Shown piece after piece: positions 36,261 through 44,717 of a stretch of DNA of 64,000 bases; position 1 is the stretch's first letter; each line of letters begins with the position of its first letter. The stretch is from assembly GCA_020636375.1 (NCBI GenBank), contig JACJXZ010000023.1, positions 56,524-120,523 on the forward strand, written 5' to 3'. The notes below the pieces were generated by a model. The model was not told where the DNA came from. It saw only the letters and a program-made list of their open reading frames with translations, and did not search any database. Source of the stretch: Lewinellaceae bacterium. GTDB lineage: Bacteria; Bacteroidota; Bacteroidia; Chitinophagales; Saprospiraceae. Position numbers and translations under genes: made by a program.

Positions 36261-36824
36261 ATGAAAAGCCTTCATTTCCTGTTGCTGTCCCTATGCCTGC
36301 TTTTCTCCTGCAGCCAGCCGGCACCCTCCGCTGAAGAGGCGGCGGCCGCCCCGGAACCAACCGGCACCGACATCGAAGCGCGCCTGCAGGAGCTGGGCAT
36401 CGAGCTGCCCGACGCCGCCACCCCGGTGGCCAACTACGTCAACGCCGTGCGCGCCGGCAACCTGCTCTTCCTGGCGGGCAAGGGCCCCAACAAGCCGGAG
36501 GGCGGTTACGTCACCGGCAAACTCGGGGAAAGCCTCACCGTAGAGGAAGGATACGCCGCCGCCCGCCTCGCCGGCATCAGCCAGCTGGCCGTGCTGAAGG
36601 CCGAACTGGGCGGCCTGGACAAGGTGAAGCGCATCGTCAAGGTGACGGGCATGGTCAACGCCACCCCCGATTTCACCAACCACCCGGAGGTCGTCAACGG
36701 CTTTTCCGACCTGATGGTGGAGGTGTTCGGCGAAAAGGGCAAACACGCCCGGGCAGCGGTGGGCATGGCCTCCCTGCCCCGGGGCATCGCCGTGGAGGTC
36801 GAGATGGTGGTGGAGGTGGAATAG
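36261..36824 (+). CDS. Exported RidA-family lipoprotein
   Basis: 187 residues. A lipoprotein signal (LLLSLCLLFSCSQP, Cys at 16) and a short Ala/Glu/Pro linker precede a full RidA/YjgF/YER057c domain (GIELPDAATPVANYVNAVRA, FLAGKGPN, KVTGMVNATPDFTNHPEVVN, and LPRGIAVEVEMVVEV, which holds the conserved Arg). Classical RidA is a cytoplasmic enamine/imine deaminase that detoxifies 2-aminoacrylate. A membrane-anchored form outside the cytoplasm implies a different substrate or role. The gene is convergent with the M14 peptidase. Confidence 0.85.
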   Translation: MKSLHFLLLSLCLLFSCSQPAPSAEEAAAAPEPTGTDIEARLQELGIELPDAATPVANYVNAVRAGNLLFLAGKGPNKPEGGYVTGKLGESLTVEEGYAAARLAGISQLAVLKAELGGLDKVKRIVKVTGMVNATPDFTNHPEVVNGFSDLMVEVFGEKGKHARAAVGMASLPRGIAVEVEMVVEVE

Positions 36825-36873
36825 AACCCACGACGGCGAAACAGAGGGAGGGGGAAAAGGCCGGGAACCAGGG

Positions 36874-36982
36874 TGTTTGTTGTTTGTTGTCAGTTGTTTG
36901 TTGCTTGTTCGGGGACCCAGGCCCTCTGACCCCAACAACAAACAACAAACAACAAACAACAGACAACCGACAACAAACAACC
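36874..36982. repeat. Inverted pair of heptamer arrays (TTTGTTG / CAACAAA)
   Basis: The left arm (36874-36909) is repeated TTTGTTG; the right arm (36933-36982) is repeated CAACAAA, its complement. They enclose about 23 bp (GGGGACCCAGGCCCTCTGAC). The whole forms a long imperfect hairpin between the convergent ridA-like and M14 genes, and could act as a two-way terminator. Confidence 0.8.
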
Positions 36983-36994
36983 ACTCACTCCCCC

Positions 36995-39589
36995 CTACTC
37001 CCCCGGTGCCTGCCCGCTCGCCTTTTCTACGGCATGCCGGCTGATGGCCGAACCGAAGAAAATGCTGTTGGCAAAGATGCGGTTGGGGCCGTACCAGAAG
37101 GCGCGTAAGTTGGGGTTGTCCATCAGGCAGACCGTCCGCCCCCGCCCGATCCCGCTGACCACGATGGCCGCCGAGTTGCGGATCAACTCCAGGTTTTTGT
37201 CTTTGATGTAACCACTGAGCAGAGGAGCATCCCCGTAGGCCGCCGGGGTAGCGTAGGCATTGGCAGAAAGCTCAAAGGCCAGGCGGTTGCTTCGGAAAAA
37301 CGGCATGGGCGACCGGTGGCATCCAAAGAACAAGGGGTGGCTGAGGTCCACATCAGCCTGCACAATGGCGCCGCCGACGGCTTCTGAGCCGCGGTCGTCG
37401 TCGAGCCGTTCATAAGGGCGGCGCACCGCCGTGTCGGCCTCTTCCCTGGGAGGCGCCTTATCTTTTAAGCTGGCCAACCCCTGCTTCTGGGCTGCTTTGG
37501 CTGCCTCCTCGATGGTGACCAGCGTGCCGCCCTCGCGCACCCAATCCCGCAGCTTGTCCCACCCTTCCTTGGCCAGGCTGCCGAAGCTGCCGTCGGGCAT
37601 GATGATGGCGGTGTACTTGTCCAGGTTGCTTTCGGGCAGGCGGCCCAGCTCCAGCTTGGCCACTTCCATGCCAAAGCGCTGGTCGAGCAGGTGCCATACC
37701 TCTCCCGCGCCGTAGCTGGATACGCCGTCGCCAACCAGCAGCAGGACTTTCGGCATTTTTACAGGTTCAAAATCGTTGCTGCCCAGGTCGATCCCCGACG
37801 GCGTCAGGCCGGTAGAAACGGCATAGATGGGCGCTTTGGCGTCTTCTGCCGCCCGGGAAACCAGCTGATGCACCTGAGCGGCGGCCCTCGGCTGGTTCTG
37901 CACCGGAATGAGGATGGCGCCCCTCCTGTATTTACGCCCTTCCAGTTCGAAATCGCGGGTGGCCACTTTCGCCCGCAGCCCGTTGGCCATCAGGTAGTTC
38001 AACGCCCGGGGGGCGTAGTAGTCCTCCCATTCCAGAATGTAGGCATACTGGCTCATGGAAGGCGGGCTGATCCGGCGCTCCGGCGCCAGGCCTGCTACGG
38101 CTTCCCCCAGGAGGCCCTTGTTGAAATCCTTGCCTTTCAGTTCCGCATAATTGACATTGAAGGCCAGGGGCAGAGCCCAGCTGGACACGTCGTAGAAAAT
38201 GCTGTCCTGAAAGGTAGTCGTCGTATCGAAAATACCCCGGATCAACCGGTACTGGGTTTGCTCCATCGGGACGACAAAGGCCGAGCCGGGGCTGAACGCC
38301 TGCCCGCCGGCGTCCAGCGGCTTGCCCAGATGGAACACCTCTATCTGGTGGCGGCGCAGTATTTCCACCAGGGCGTAGAGCCGGGACTGGTCGCTGACGC
38401 CGCCGAACACCAGGGCTTTTCGCTCGTCCTTCCGGGCCTCCTCCAGGGCGCTGCGGTAGAAGCGGCGCTGGTAATCCAGCAGGTCGGTGCGCAGGCCTAC
38501 CGCCGCCTTTTGGGTAGACAGGGCGGTGGCCACCTGGTTGCGGATGGTAAAGGAAAAGCTCAGCGGGCCGTTGATGGTAGCCTGCAGGTGCCCCCGGGAG
38601 CTGGCCTGTTCGAATAAGATGCCGATACAGCCGTTGGCGTCGGGGTAGGTCGAGCCTTTCCCGTAGTAGAAATCGTCGTAGCCTTCCTGCGAATAATACA
38701 GGGAACCGATCTCGTCGAGCGCCGCAGCGTGATAGGCGCCGATCCTGCCGGTCAGCTCCTGGTTTTCCCAGGGGGTGATCGGGTTGGTGCGTTCGGGAAC
38801 GCCCGGCATGAAAAAGAAGGTGGCATTGGTGCCCATCTCGTGGTGGTCGGTCAGGATGTTGGGCTTCCAGTCGTGGAATACCTGTAGGCGGCCCCGGCTT
38901 TCGGGGTGCTGTGCCGGCAGCCAGTCGCGGTTGAGGTCGAACCAATAGTGGTTGGTGCGGCCCCGCGGCCAGGCCTCGTTGTATTCGCGGTCCTGGGAAT
39001 CGTCCGTCAGGTGGAGGTTTTTATGCATATTGGCCCAGGTGGAAAAGCGGTGGAACCCATCGGGGTTGAAGCAGGGGTCCAGCAGGATGACCGTCTCCTC
39101 CAGGGTACGGCGGACCTCATCGCTCTGGCCGGCGGCAAGGTAGTAGGCCACCAGGGGCGCAGCATTGCCTCCGCTCGGCTCGTTGCCGTGGATACTGAAC
39201 CCCTGATACACCACCAGCGGCATCTTTTCCATGTCCTCATCCGGCGATTTGCCCGGCCGGGAAAGGGCCAGGTGTTCCTGCCGGAGCTGCTCCAGGCGGC
39301 CGTGGTTCGCCTCGGAGGTGATGGTGAGGTATACGAGCGGGCGGTTCTCGTAAGTGCGGGCGTACTCCGTGATCGTCACGCGGGGCGAGGCCGCCGCCAA
39401 CGCCCGCAGGTAGAACAGCTGCTGGTCGTGGCTGATGTGCCACTCCCCGATCTGATAACCCAGGAAGGACTCCGGCGTAGGAATATCCGGGTCGTATTTG
39501 ATGTCGGGAAGGTAGTATGTCAGTGGCTGCTTCTGAGCGTGGAGCCCAACGGCAACCAGAAGGGCGGCTAATAAGTGGAGTTTTTTCAT
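36995..39589 (-). CDS. M14 family zinc carboxypeptidase, secreted
   Basis: 864 residues from the ATG at 39589, which begins a signal peptide (MKKLHLLAALLVAVGLHA). The N-terminal M14 domain has the zinc motif HGNE in YQGFSIHGNEPSGGNAAPLV, ILLDPCFNPDGFHRF and GRTNHYWFDLNRDW, then DHHEMGTNATFFF. The C-terminal part carries a GATase-like fold region (KLRDWVREGGTLVTIEEAAK) found in this Bacteroidota subfamily. It should remove C-terminal residues from peptides in the periplasm or outside. A 5'-truncated paralogue lies at 32115-34205. Confidence 0.85.
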   Translation of the reverse strand: MKKLHLLAALLVAVGLHAQKQPLTYYLPDIKYDPDIPTPESFLGYQIGEWHISHDQQLFYLRALAAASPRVTITEYARTYENRPLVYLTITSEANHGRLEQLRQEHLALSRPGKSPDEDMEKMPLVVYQGFSIHGNEPSGGNAAPLVAYYLAAGQSDEVRRTLEETVILLDPCFNPDGFHRFSTWANMHKNLHLTDDSQDREYNEAWPRGRTNHYWFDLNRDWLPAQHPESRGRLQVFHDWKPNILTDHHEMGTNATFFFMPGVPERTNPITPWENQELTGRIGAYHAAALDEIGSLYYSQEGYDDFYYGKGSTYPDANGCIGILFEQASSRGHLQATINGPLSFSFTIRNQVATALSTQKAAVGLRTDLLDYQRRFYRSALEEARKDERKALVFGGVSDQSRLYALVEILRRHQIEVFHLGKPLDAGGQAFSPGSAFVVPMEQTQYRLIRGIFDTTTTFQDSIFYDVSSWALPLAFNVNYAELKGKDFNKGLLGEAVAGLAPERRISPPSMSQYAYILEWEDYYAPRALNYLMANGLRAKVATRDFELEGRKYRRGAILIPVQNQPRAAAQVHQLVSRAAEDAKAPIYAVSTGLTPSGIDLGSNDFEPVKMPKVLLLVGDGVSSYGAGEVWHLLDQRFGMEVAKLELGRLPESNLDKYTAIIMPDGSFGSLAKEGWDKLRDWVREGGTLVTIEEAAKAAQKQGLASLKDKAPPREEADTAVRRPYERLDDDRGSEAVGGAIVQADVDLSHPLFFGCHRSPMPFFRSNRLAFELSANAYATPAAYGDAPLLSGYIKDKNLELIRNSAAIVVSGIGRGRTVCLMDNPNLRAFWYGPNRIFANSIFFGSAISRHAVEKASGQAPGE

Positions 39590-39712
39590 GTCTCGTCGTA
39601 AGTTGGTGTTCAATCTCTGCCGGAAGCAAGATTCAAAAGCTGCAAAATAAACCATTTATCGCAACTATTCAGGTATTGCTCCTGCCTGTTGCTTGTCCGG
39701 CCGGACAACCGG

Positions 39713-39747
39713 ACCACATCACCACATCACCACATCACCCCATCACC
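39713..39747. repeat. Octamer array, unit ACCACATC
   Basis: Four units of 8 bp (ACCACATC three times, ACCCCATC once) in the divergent spacer between the M14 peptidase and serC. Confidence 0.8.
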
Positions 39748-39824
39748 ATAATACCTGACCCCCGCAAACAAACCCACCCCATCAAAGTTTACCATACAAA
39801 CAGGCGGATAGACTGGAAAAAGAC

Positions 39825-39832
39825 TATTTTTG
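39825..39832 (+). promoter_or_regulatory. Putative Bacteroidota -7 box for serC
   Basis: TATTTTTG fits the TAnnTTTG consensus and lies 43 bp before the serC start codon. No convincing -33 TTTG was found at the expected distance. Confidence 0.35.
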
Positions 39833-39874
39833 CAGCTTCTCCATGAACCCACTATTGAAAATAAGACAAGAGCC

Positions 39875-40954
39875 ATGAAAAAACACAACTTCAGCGCCGG
39901 CCCGGCCATACTGCCGGCCAGCGTTATGGAACAAGCATCCCAGGCGGCCCTGGACTTCAACGGCATGGGGCTTTCCATACTGGAAATCTCCCATCGCAGC
40001 CCGGAGTTCACCGCCGTCCTCGACGAAGCGGAGATCCTGGTGCGGGACATAGCCGGCCTCGGCAACGACTACGCTGTGCTCTTCCTGCAGGGGGGCGCCA
40101 GCTCCCAGTTCTTCATGACGGCCATGAACCTGCTGGACGGCAACGAAATGGCGGCCTACGCCGACACGGGCAGCTGGTCGGCCAAGGCGATCAAGGAGGC
40201 CAGGAACTTCGGCAAGGTCGAGGTCGTCGCTTCCTCCAAAGAGCAGAATTATACTTTCATCCCCAGGGGATACGAGGTGCCGGCTAATGCCAAATATTTC
40301 CACCTGACCACCAACAACACCATCTTCGGCACCCAGTATCACAGCTGGCCGGAGACGGACGTGCCCTTCGTGGCGGATATGTCTTCCGATATTTTCAGCC
40401 GCCCCATCGACGTGGAGCGCTTCGGCCTGATCTACGCCGGCGCCCAGAAGAACATCGGCCCGGCGGGCCTCACCCTGGTGATCGTCCGCCCGGATATGCT
40501 GGGCAAGGTGAGCCGCACCATCCCCACCATGCTGGACTACCGCACCCACGTCAGCAAAAAATCGACGTTCAACACGCCGCCGGTGTTCGCCATCTACGTG
40601 GCTATGCTGACCTTCCGCTGGATCAAGGCCAACGGCGGCCTGCCGGCCATGGCTGCCCGGAATACCGCCAAGGCCGACCTCCTATACAAGGAGATCGATG
40701 ACAACCCTATGTTCGTCGGCACGGTAACCAACAAAGCAGACCGCTCACAAATGAACGCCACCTTCGTCATGGCGCCCGGCAAGGAACAACTCCAGGCCAC
40801 CTTCCTGGAGATGTGCAAAGAGGCCGGCTGCGTGGGCGTGAAGGGCCACCGCTCGGTGGGCGGTTTCCGGGCATCGATGTACAACGCTTTGGATATAAAA
40901 AGCGTACAGGTGCTGGTGGATGTGATGAGAGGGTTTGCGGAGAGGTATGGGTAG
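39875..40954 (+). CDS. serC: Phosphoserine aminotransferase
   Basis: 359 residues from the ATG at 39875 (MKKHNFSAGPAILPASVMEQ). It is a class V PLP-dependent aminotransferase converting 3-phosphohydroxypyruvate to phosphoserine in serine synthesis, and also acting in pyridoxal phosphate synthesis. The Schiff-base Lys is K192 in YAGAQKNIGPAGLT. LEISHRSPEF, LFLQGGASSQF and KGHRSVGGFRASMYNA are typical. Cytoplasmic. It stands alone, followed by a clear terminator at 41010. No serA is nearby. Confidence 0.95.
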   Translation: MKKHNFSAGPAILPASVMEQASQAALDFNGMGLSILEISHRSPEFTAVLDEAEILVRDIAGLGNDYAVLFLQGGASSQFFMTAMNLLDGNEMAAYADTGSWSAKAIKEARNFGKVEVVASSKEQNYTFIPRGYEVPANAKYFHLTTNNTIFGTQYHSWPETDVPFVADMSSDIFSRPIDVERFGLIYAGAQKNIGPAGLTLVIVRPDMLGKVSRTIPTMLDYRTHVSKKSTFNTPPVFAIYVAMLTFRWIKANGGLPAMAARNTAKADLLYKEIDDNPMFVGTVTNKADRSQMNATFVMAPGKEQLQATFLEMCKEAGCVGVKGHRSVGGFRASMYNALDIKSVQVLVDVMRGFAERYG

Positions 40955-41009
40955 GCCCTGGCTCGTCGCTTTTTGTTATGGGCCACTTAAAAGTAGCCCG
41001 TCCGAAAAC

Positions 41010-41047
41010 AAAAGGGCAGGAAAACCTCACCGGGTTCCTGCCCTTTT
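41010..41047 (+). terminator. Rho-independent terminator after serC
   Basis: Stem AAAAGGGCAGGAA and TTCCTGCCCTTTT with a 12-bp loop; the descending arm ends in four T. It lies 55 bp after the serC stop. Confidence 0.8.
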
Positions 41048-41107
41048 CGAAATACTGTCTCGGATGGAATAATTAACAATTCATCATTTTATAACCAAAT
41101 GCGTCTC

Positions 41108-41250
41108 CTAAGTAGTGATTAAAAAATAACTTCACTGTTTGAAATCCGTCGTTGTAGCTCGTTTATCAGCCTAACCCGCGACAATCCTACGTGGCTGATT
41201 CACTTCACTACAACGACGGATCGTGAAGTTATTTTTTAAGGATTACTTAG
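41108..41250. repeat. Palindromic repeat element, copy A
   Basis: 143 bp with long imperfect inverted ends (CTAAGTAGTGATTAAAAAAT at the left, facing ATTTTTTAAGGATTACTTAG at the right) and inner arms CCGTCGTTGTAG / CTACAACGACGG. A near-identical direct copy begins at 41324. No frame and no target duplication seen. Confidence 0.85.
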
Positions 41251-41323
41251 AAACTTTATTAGCCAGACAGATATGGGAAAGAAAAGGGTTGGGTCTTCTG
41301 GTGAAATTTTGGCTTTTTCTCAT

Positions 41324-41467
41324 TTTAGTAGTGATTAAAAAATAACTTCACTGTTTGAAATCCGTCGTTGTAGCTCGTTTATCAGCCTACCCCCGCGACA
41401 ATCCTACGTGGCTGATTCACTTCACTACAACGACGGATCGTGAAGTTATTTTTTAAGGATTACTTAG
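41324..41467. repeat. Palindromic repeat element, copy B
   Basis: Second copy of the element at 41108, in the same orientation, 73 bp further on. It differs mainly by one inserted C (CCTACCCCCGCGAC against CCTAACCCGCGAC). Confidence 0.85.
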
Positions 41468-41520
41468 CCTATCTTCCTGCGACAGGATGAACGGGATTTG
41501 GCTCAACCCCCAGACCCCAT

Positions 41521-41593
41521 GCGAACAGCGAACAGCGAACAGCGAACAGCGAACAGCGAATAGCGAATAGCGAACAGCGAATAGCGAACAGCG
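41521..41593. repeat. Heptamer array, unit GCGAACA
   Basis: About ten 7-bp units GCGAACA or GCGAATA, followed by short GGCCACCC repeats and an ACAGGATGAACAGG string at 41627-41641. Confidence 0.9.
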
Positions 41594-41717
41594 GCCAGGC
41601 GGCCACCCGGCCACCCGGCTCAGGCAGACAGGATGAACAGGTTTTGAGGGCGCGGCGCTTTGGGGGAGACGGGATGGACAGATCAAAAAACTGTGTCCGC
41701 CCGCATTGCACAAAACC

Positions 41718-41892
41718 GGCTACCTGTCTAATGGCCTCGGCGTGAGCTCGGCCGAACGCTGGCCAGCAGAAAGGGGAAAGCCGAGCGGAGTCGAGGCCGA
41801 GCGGAGTCGAGGCCGAGCGGAGTCGAGGCCGAGCGGAGTCGAGGCCGAGCGTGTGCGGAAGGCATGGAGTGGCCAATGTTAGACAGGTAGCC
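41718..41892. mobile_element. MITE-like element with 8-bp target duplication
   Basis: 175 bp with perfect 14-bp inverted ends (GGCTACCTGTCTAA and TTAGACAGGTAGCC). It is flanked on both sides by ACAAAACC (41710-41717 and 41893-41900), a perfect 8-bp target duplication. The interior holds four tandem copies of the 16-bp unit GCCGAGCGGAGTCGAG; the related copy at 2839 has one. There is no coding capacity, so it must depend on a transposase elsewhere. Confidence 0.8.
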
Positions 41893-41933
41893 ACAAAACC
41901 TATCGCAGCGCAGTTTAGAATCTATAATTCCTT

Positions 41934-42692
41934 ATGCGAAAGAAGAAAAAAACGGGCTCGCTGGAAAAGGGCACCCTCGAAATCAACGGGCAGCCGGTGC
42001 CGGTCAAGATTTACCGGGAGCGCCGCTACAACGTGCGCGCCAGCATCGGCAAGAAGGCGGCTATCCTGCGCCTGCCTCTCGACATGAGCGCCGCCGAGCA
42101 GCGCGAGCGGCTGGACTGGTTCCGGCAGTGGCTGTCCAGGACCCTGAAGCGCAACGAGAACGTCGCCGCGCATTTCGATACCAAAACATATAAAGACGGC
42201 GATACGCTACAGGTCGGCAGCCGCTCGTACCGGCTGCATATCCGATACGAGGACCGGGAGACCCACAGCGGGCGGCTGGGCAAGGATAAGGCCATCAGCC
42301 TGAAGCTGAGCCGGCACGACCAGGGGGACAGCCTGAACCGCAACGTGCAGCACCTGCTGAGCCGCATTGTCGCCCAGGATTTCCTGCCCGATATCACCCG
42401 CCGTGTCCATTACCTGAACGACCAGCATTTTCAGCGTCCGATCGGAGCCGTACGCCTCAAATACAACTTCACCAACTGGGGCAGTTGCTCGGCCAGGAAG
42501 AACATCAACCTGTCCACCCGCCTGCTGTTCGCCCCGGACGACGTCATCGACTACGTGATCATCCACGAACTGGCGCACCTCGTCGAGCTGAACCACTCGC
42601 CCCGCTTCTGGCGGCTGGTCAAGGAAGCCATGCCGGATTATGAGGAAAAGGAGAAGTGGCTGAAGGAACACGGAGGAAAGCTGGGGTTTTAG
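41934..42692 (+). CDS. YgjP-like (M48-superfamily) metallopeptidase
   Basis: 252 residues of the DUF45/YgjP-like family. The zinc motif is HELAH (211-215) in YVIIHELAHLVELNHSPRFW, with the third ligand His221. NWGSCSARKNINLSTRLLFA is the other family signature. No signal peptide, so it is probably cytoplasmic. Its N-terminus is strongly basic (MRKKKKTGS). Members are often linked to DNA processing or restriction loci, but no such neighbour is present here. Role unknown. Confidence 0.85.
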   Translation: MRKKKKTGSLEKGTLEINGQPVPVKIYRERRYNVRASIGKKAAILRLPLDMSAAEQRERLDWFRQWLSRTLKRNENVAAHFDTKTYKDGDTLQVGSRSYRLHIRYEDRETHSGRLGKDKAISLKLSRHDQGDSLNRNVQHLLSRIVAQDFLPDITRRVHYLNDQHFQRPIGAVRLKYNFTNWGSCSARKNINLSTRLLFAPDDVIDYVIIHELAHLVELNHSPRFWRLVKEAMPDYEEKEKWLKEHGGKLGF

Positions 42693-42747
42693 ATTTGAAG
42701 GCATATAGCCTCCCCCACACAGCAGAGAAGTAAAGCGGCAATCACAC

Positions 42748-43258
42748 GTAACTATTTAGGTGGGCCTGATGCCTTTGCCACGAAGACACCAAGACACCAA
42801 GATCGCACCAAGGCTTTGTGCAATCTTAGTGCCCGCCTGCTGTGCCAGCGGCCGGCAGGTTTTCTGATTGTAACGGATTGCGTAGCTGGAAGGGGCAAAG
42901 GGTAGCGGCCGTGTCTCCTTAGTCCCGTAGGGACGATGGCTCATTGCCAGGGCCGATAGGCCCTGGATTAATGGCCATGTACGCCCTAGTCCTGCCCCAA
43001 AGGGGCCACTATGTGGTAAGGACGACAGCCAATCGCCGCAATGCCCTGGCGCCTTTTGGGCTATCGCTCTTACAGAGCTCTGGGAACGCCTCTATGACAA
43101 CCAGGGCCTCACGGCCCTGGCAATGGACTAACATCCCTACGGGATTATGGCCTTCCAATGTCGGGCCGCGGATCACCAAAGGCAGCTACGCAATCTGTTA
43201 CAATCAGCAGGTTTTTGTGTCTTCGTGGCTAAAAAGCGGAGGGCTGCTAAATAGTTAC
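42748..43258. mobile_element. IS66-like composite MITE with perfect target duplication
   Basis: 511 bp without coding capacity. The ends are GTAACTATTTAG and its exact complement CTAAATAGTTAC. Both flanks are AATCACAC (42740-42747 and 43259-43266), an exact 8-bp target duplication. Nested inside are further inverted pairs: GCCACGAAGACACC / GTGTCTTCGTGGC, CTGATTGTAACGGATTGCG / CGCAATCTGTTACAATCAG, and TCCCGTAGGGA / TCCCTACGGGA around GCCAGGGC / GCCCTGGC. GTAA ends with 8-bp duplications fit the IS66 family. It sits right after the stop codon of the DUF4910 gene. Confidence 0.85.
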
Positions 43259-43260
43259 AA

Positions 43261-44556
43261 TCACACATCCTCAACCTTTACCAGCAACCCCGCCTCCACC
43301 AGCAACCCGCTCACCTCCTGAATCAGCCCGAACGGATAACCGGACCGCTCCGCAATATCGAGCAGGCTGTGGTTCCCATCCGATAAATTCAGCACCCAGA
43401 GCAGGGCCAGTTGCCGGGCCTTGGCGTCGCTGGCGCCGCCGATGGCGTCGTACAGGCCGCGCTTTCCCAGCTGCGGCTCGCACCTGGGGTTCAGGTTGCG
43501 GTAAACGGCATTGCCTTCCAGCACCTGGATTATTTTCCGGTAGACGTCGAATGATTCGCCGAGACATTCGGGCCGGATGAAGCTGAGGTTATCGGCCGAA
43601 GTATGGTATTCCGGAAAGGAACCGTAGGGCGAGCGGGTGAGGCTGCCAACGGGAAGGTTGAACCCGGGGGAGCAGAACTGCCGTTCATCGTAGCCATATG
43701 GCGTGAAATCTATGACCTGGCAGGGCACCCCCTGGTGTTTCAGCACATGCTCAGCAGCCCGGTCGATCCAGGCGTTGCCCTGCCGGCTGCGCTTGTAGGT
43801 AAAACCGCCCGGGTCGCCCAGCAGCGAGGCCACCAGGCCGTGCCGGATAAGACGGGTTTTTTCTTCGTTCCGGGCCAGCCAGCAGATGGCGCCGATGGTG
43901 CCGGGTATAAATAAAAAACGGTAGGAATAGCGCCGGGCTGCCTTCTGCAGCTCCCGTGCCAGGAAGGTAAGCAGGCTGATGCCCGAAAGGTTGTCGTTGG
44001 CCAGGGAGGGATGGCAGATGTGGGCGGAGAACAGGACTTCCGCTTCGGTTTCGCCGGGAAGGTAGTATTCGCCGTAGGCCAGCGACCCCGCTTCCAGGCT
44101 CGAATCGACAAGCACCTCGTATTCCCCTTCGGGCAGGCTTTCCAGCTGACGGTGGGGAAGGCAGAACCCCCAGTTCTCCTGATAATAAGAAGTGCGGTAG
44201 GGGATCACCTCCGGCTGTTCGGGCAGGCTGTACAGGTGGGCTTTCAGTTCGGAAAGGCTCAGGCGCCGGCGCACCGGCAGGCTGTAGCCCAGCAGGTGGA
44301 GGTTGTTCTCCTGAAAGTCGACGATCTTTTTGCCGTCCGGGCCTTTTATCCAGGCCTGGCGGACGTTCCACTCGCGGGGCACTTCCCAGTCAAAGACAGG
44401 AGTTCCGGAAGGCACTTCGCGTACCTCCAGGGGAAGGTATTCCCGGAGGATGCGCAGGCTCCGGCGAACGCCTTCTCCCGTGATGCTCCTGCAAATCGGG
44501 AAAAGGCGTTCGGCCAAAGCGTACATGTCTATTCCAACGGTAGTGATGCCGTCCAT
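43261..44556 (-). CDS. DUF4910 / M28-like aminopeptidase-fold protein
   Basis: 431 residues from the ATG at 44556; the open frame extends to 44700 but that part has no family support. The order is DUF2172/DUF4910-type: MYALAERLFPICRSITGEGV, an N-terminal insert domain, then the M28-like core (VLFSAHICHPSLANDNLSGI with the metal ligands His and Asp, FLFIPGTIGAICWLARNEEK, YGSFPEYHTSADNLSFI). A C-terminal winged-helix-like tail follows. Relatives lie in polysaccharide gene clusters, as here, and are thought to modify sugars or lipids rather than peptides; no activity is proven. The terminal octamer of the MITE lies over its stop codon. Confidence 0.8.
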   Translation of the reverse strand: MDGITTVGIDMYALAERLFPICRSITGEGVRRSLRILREYLPLEVREVPSGTPVFDWEVPREWNVRQAWIKGPDGKKIVDFQENNLHLLGYSLPVRRRLSLSELKAHLYSLPEQPEVIPYRTSYYQENWGFCLPHRQLESLPEGEYEVLVDSSLEAGSLAYGEYYLPGETEAEVLFSAHICHPSLANDNLSGISLLTFLARELQKAARRYSYRFLFIPGTIGAICWLARNEEKTRLIRHGLVASLLGDPGGFTYKRSRQGNAWIDRAAEHVLKHQGVPCQVIDFTPYGYDERQFCSPGFNLPVGSLTRSPYGSFPEYHTSADNLSFIRPECLGESFDVYRKIIQVLEGNAVYRNLNPRCEPQLGKRGLYDAIGGASDAKARQLALLWVLNLSDGNHSLLDIAERSGYPFGLIQEVSGLLVEAGLLVKVEDV

Positions 44557-44717
44557 TTGTTCTCGGGGGTTTCGGCATGAGGCCGGCCAGTGCATCCGCC
44601 GACAAGATAACAATATAGCTATTTTATCCGGCTCCGCAGAGACGGAACAGCCATTTTCATCCGCCGAAGCTTCATGCGAAGGCGGACAACAATCAAACAA
44701 TCCCCCCCGTTACGCTC

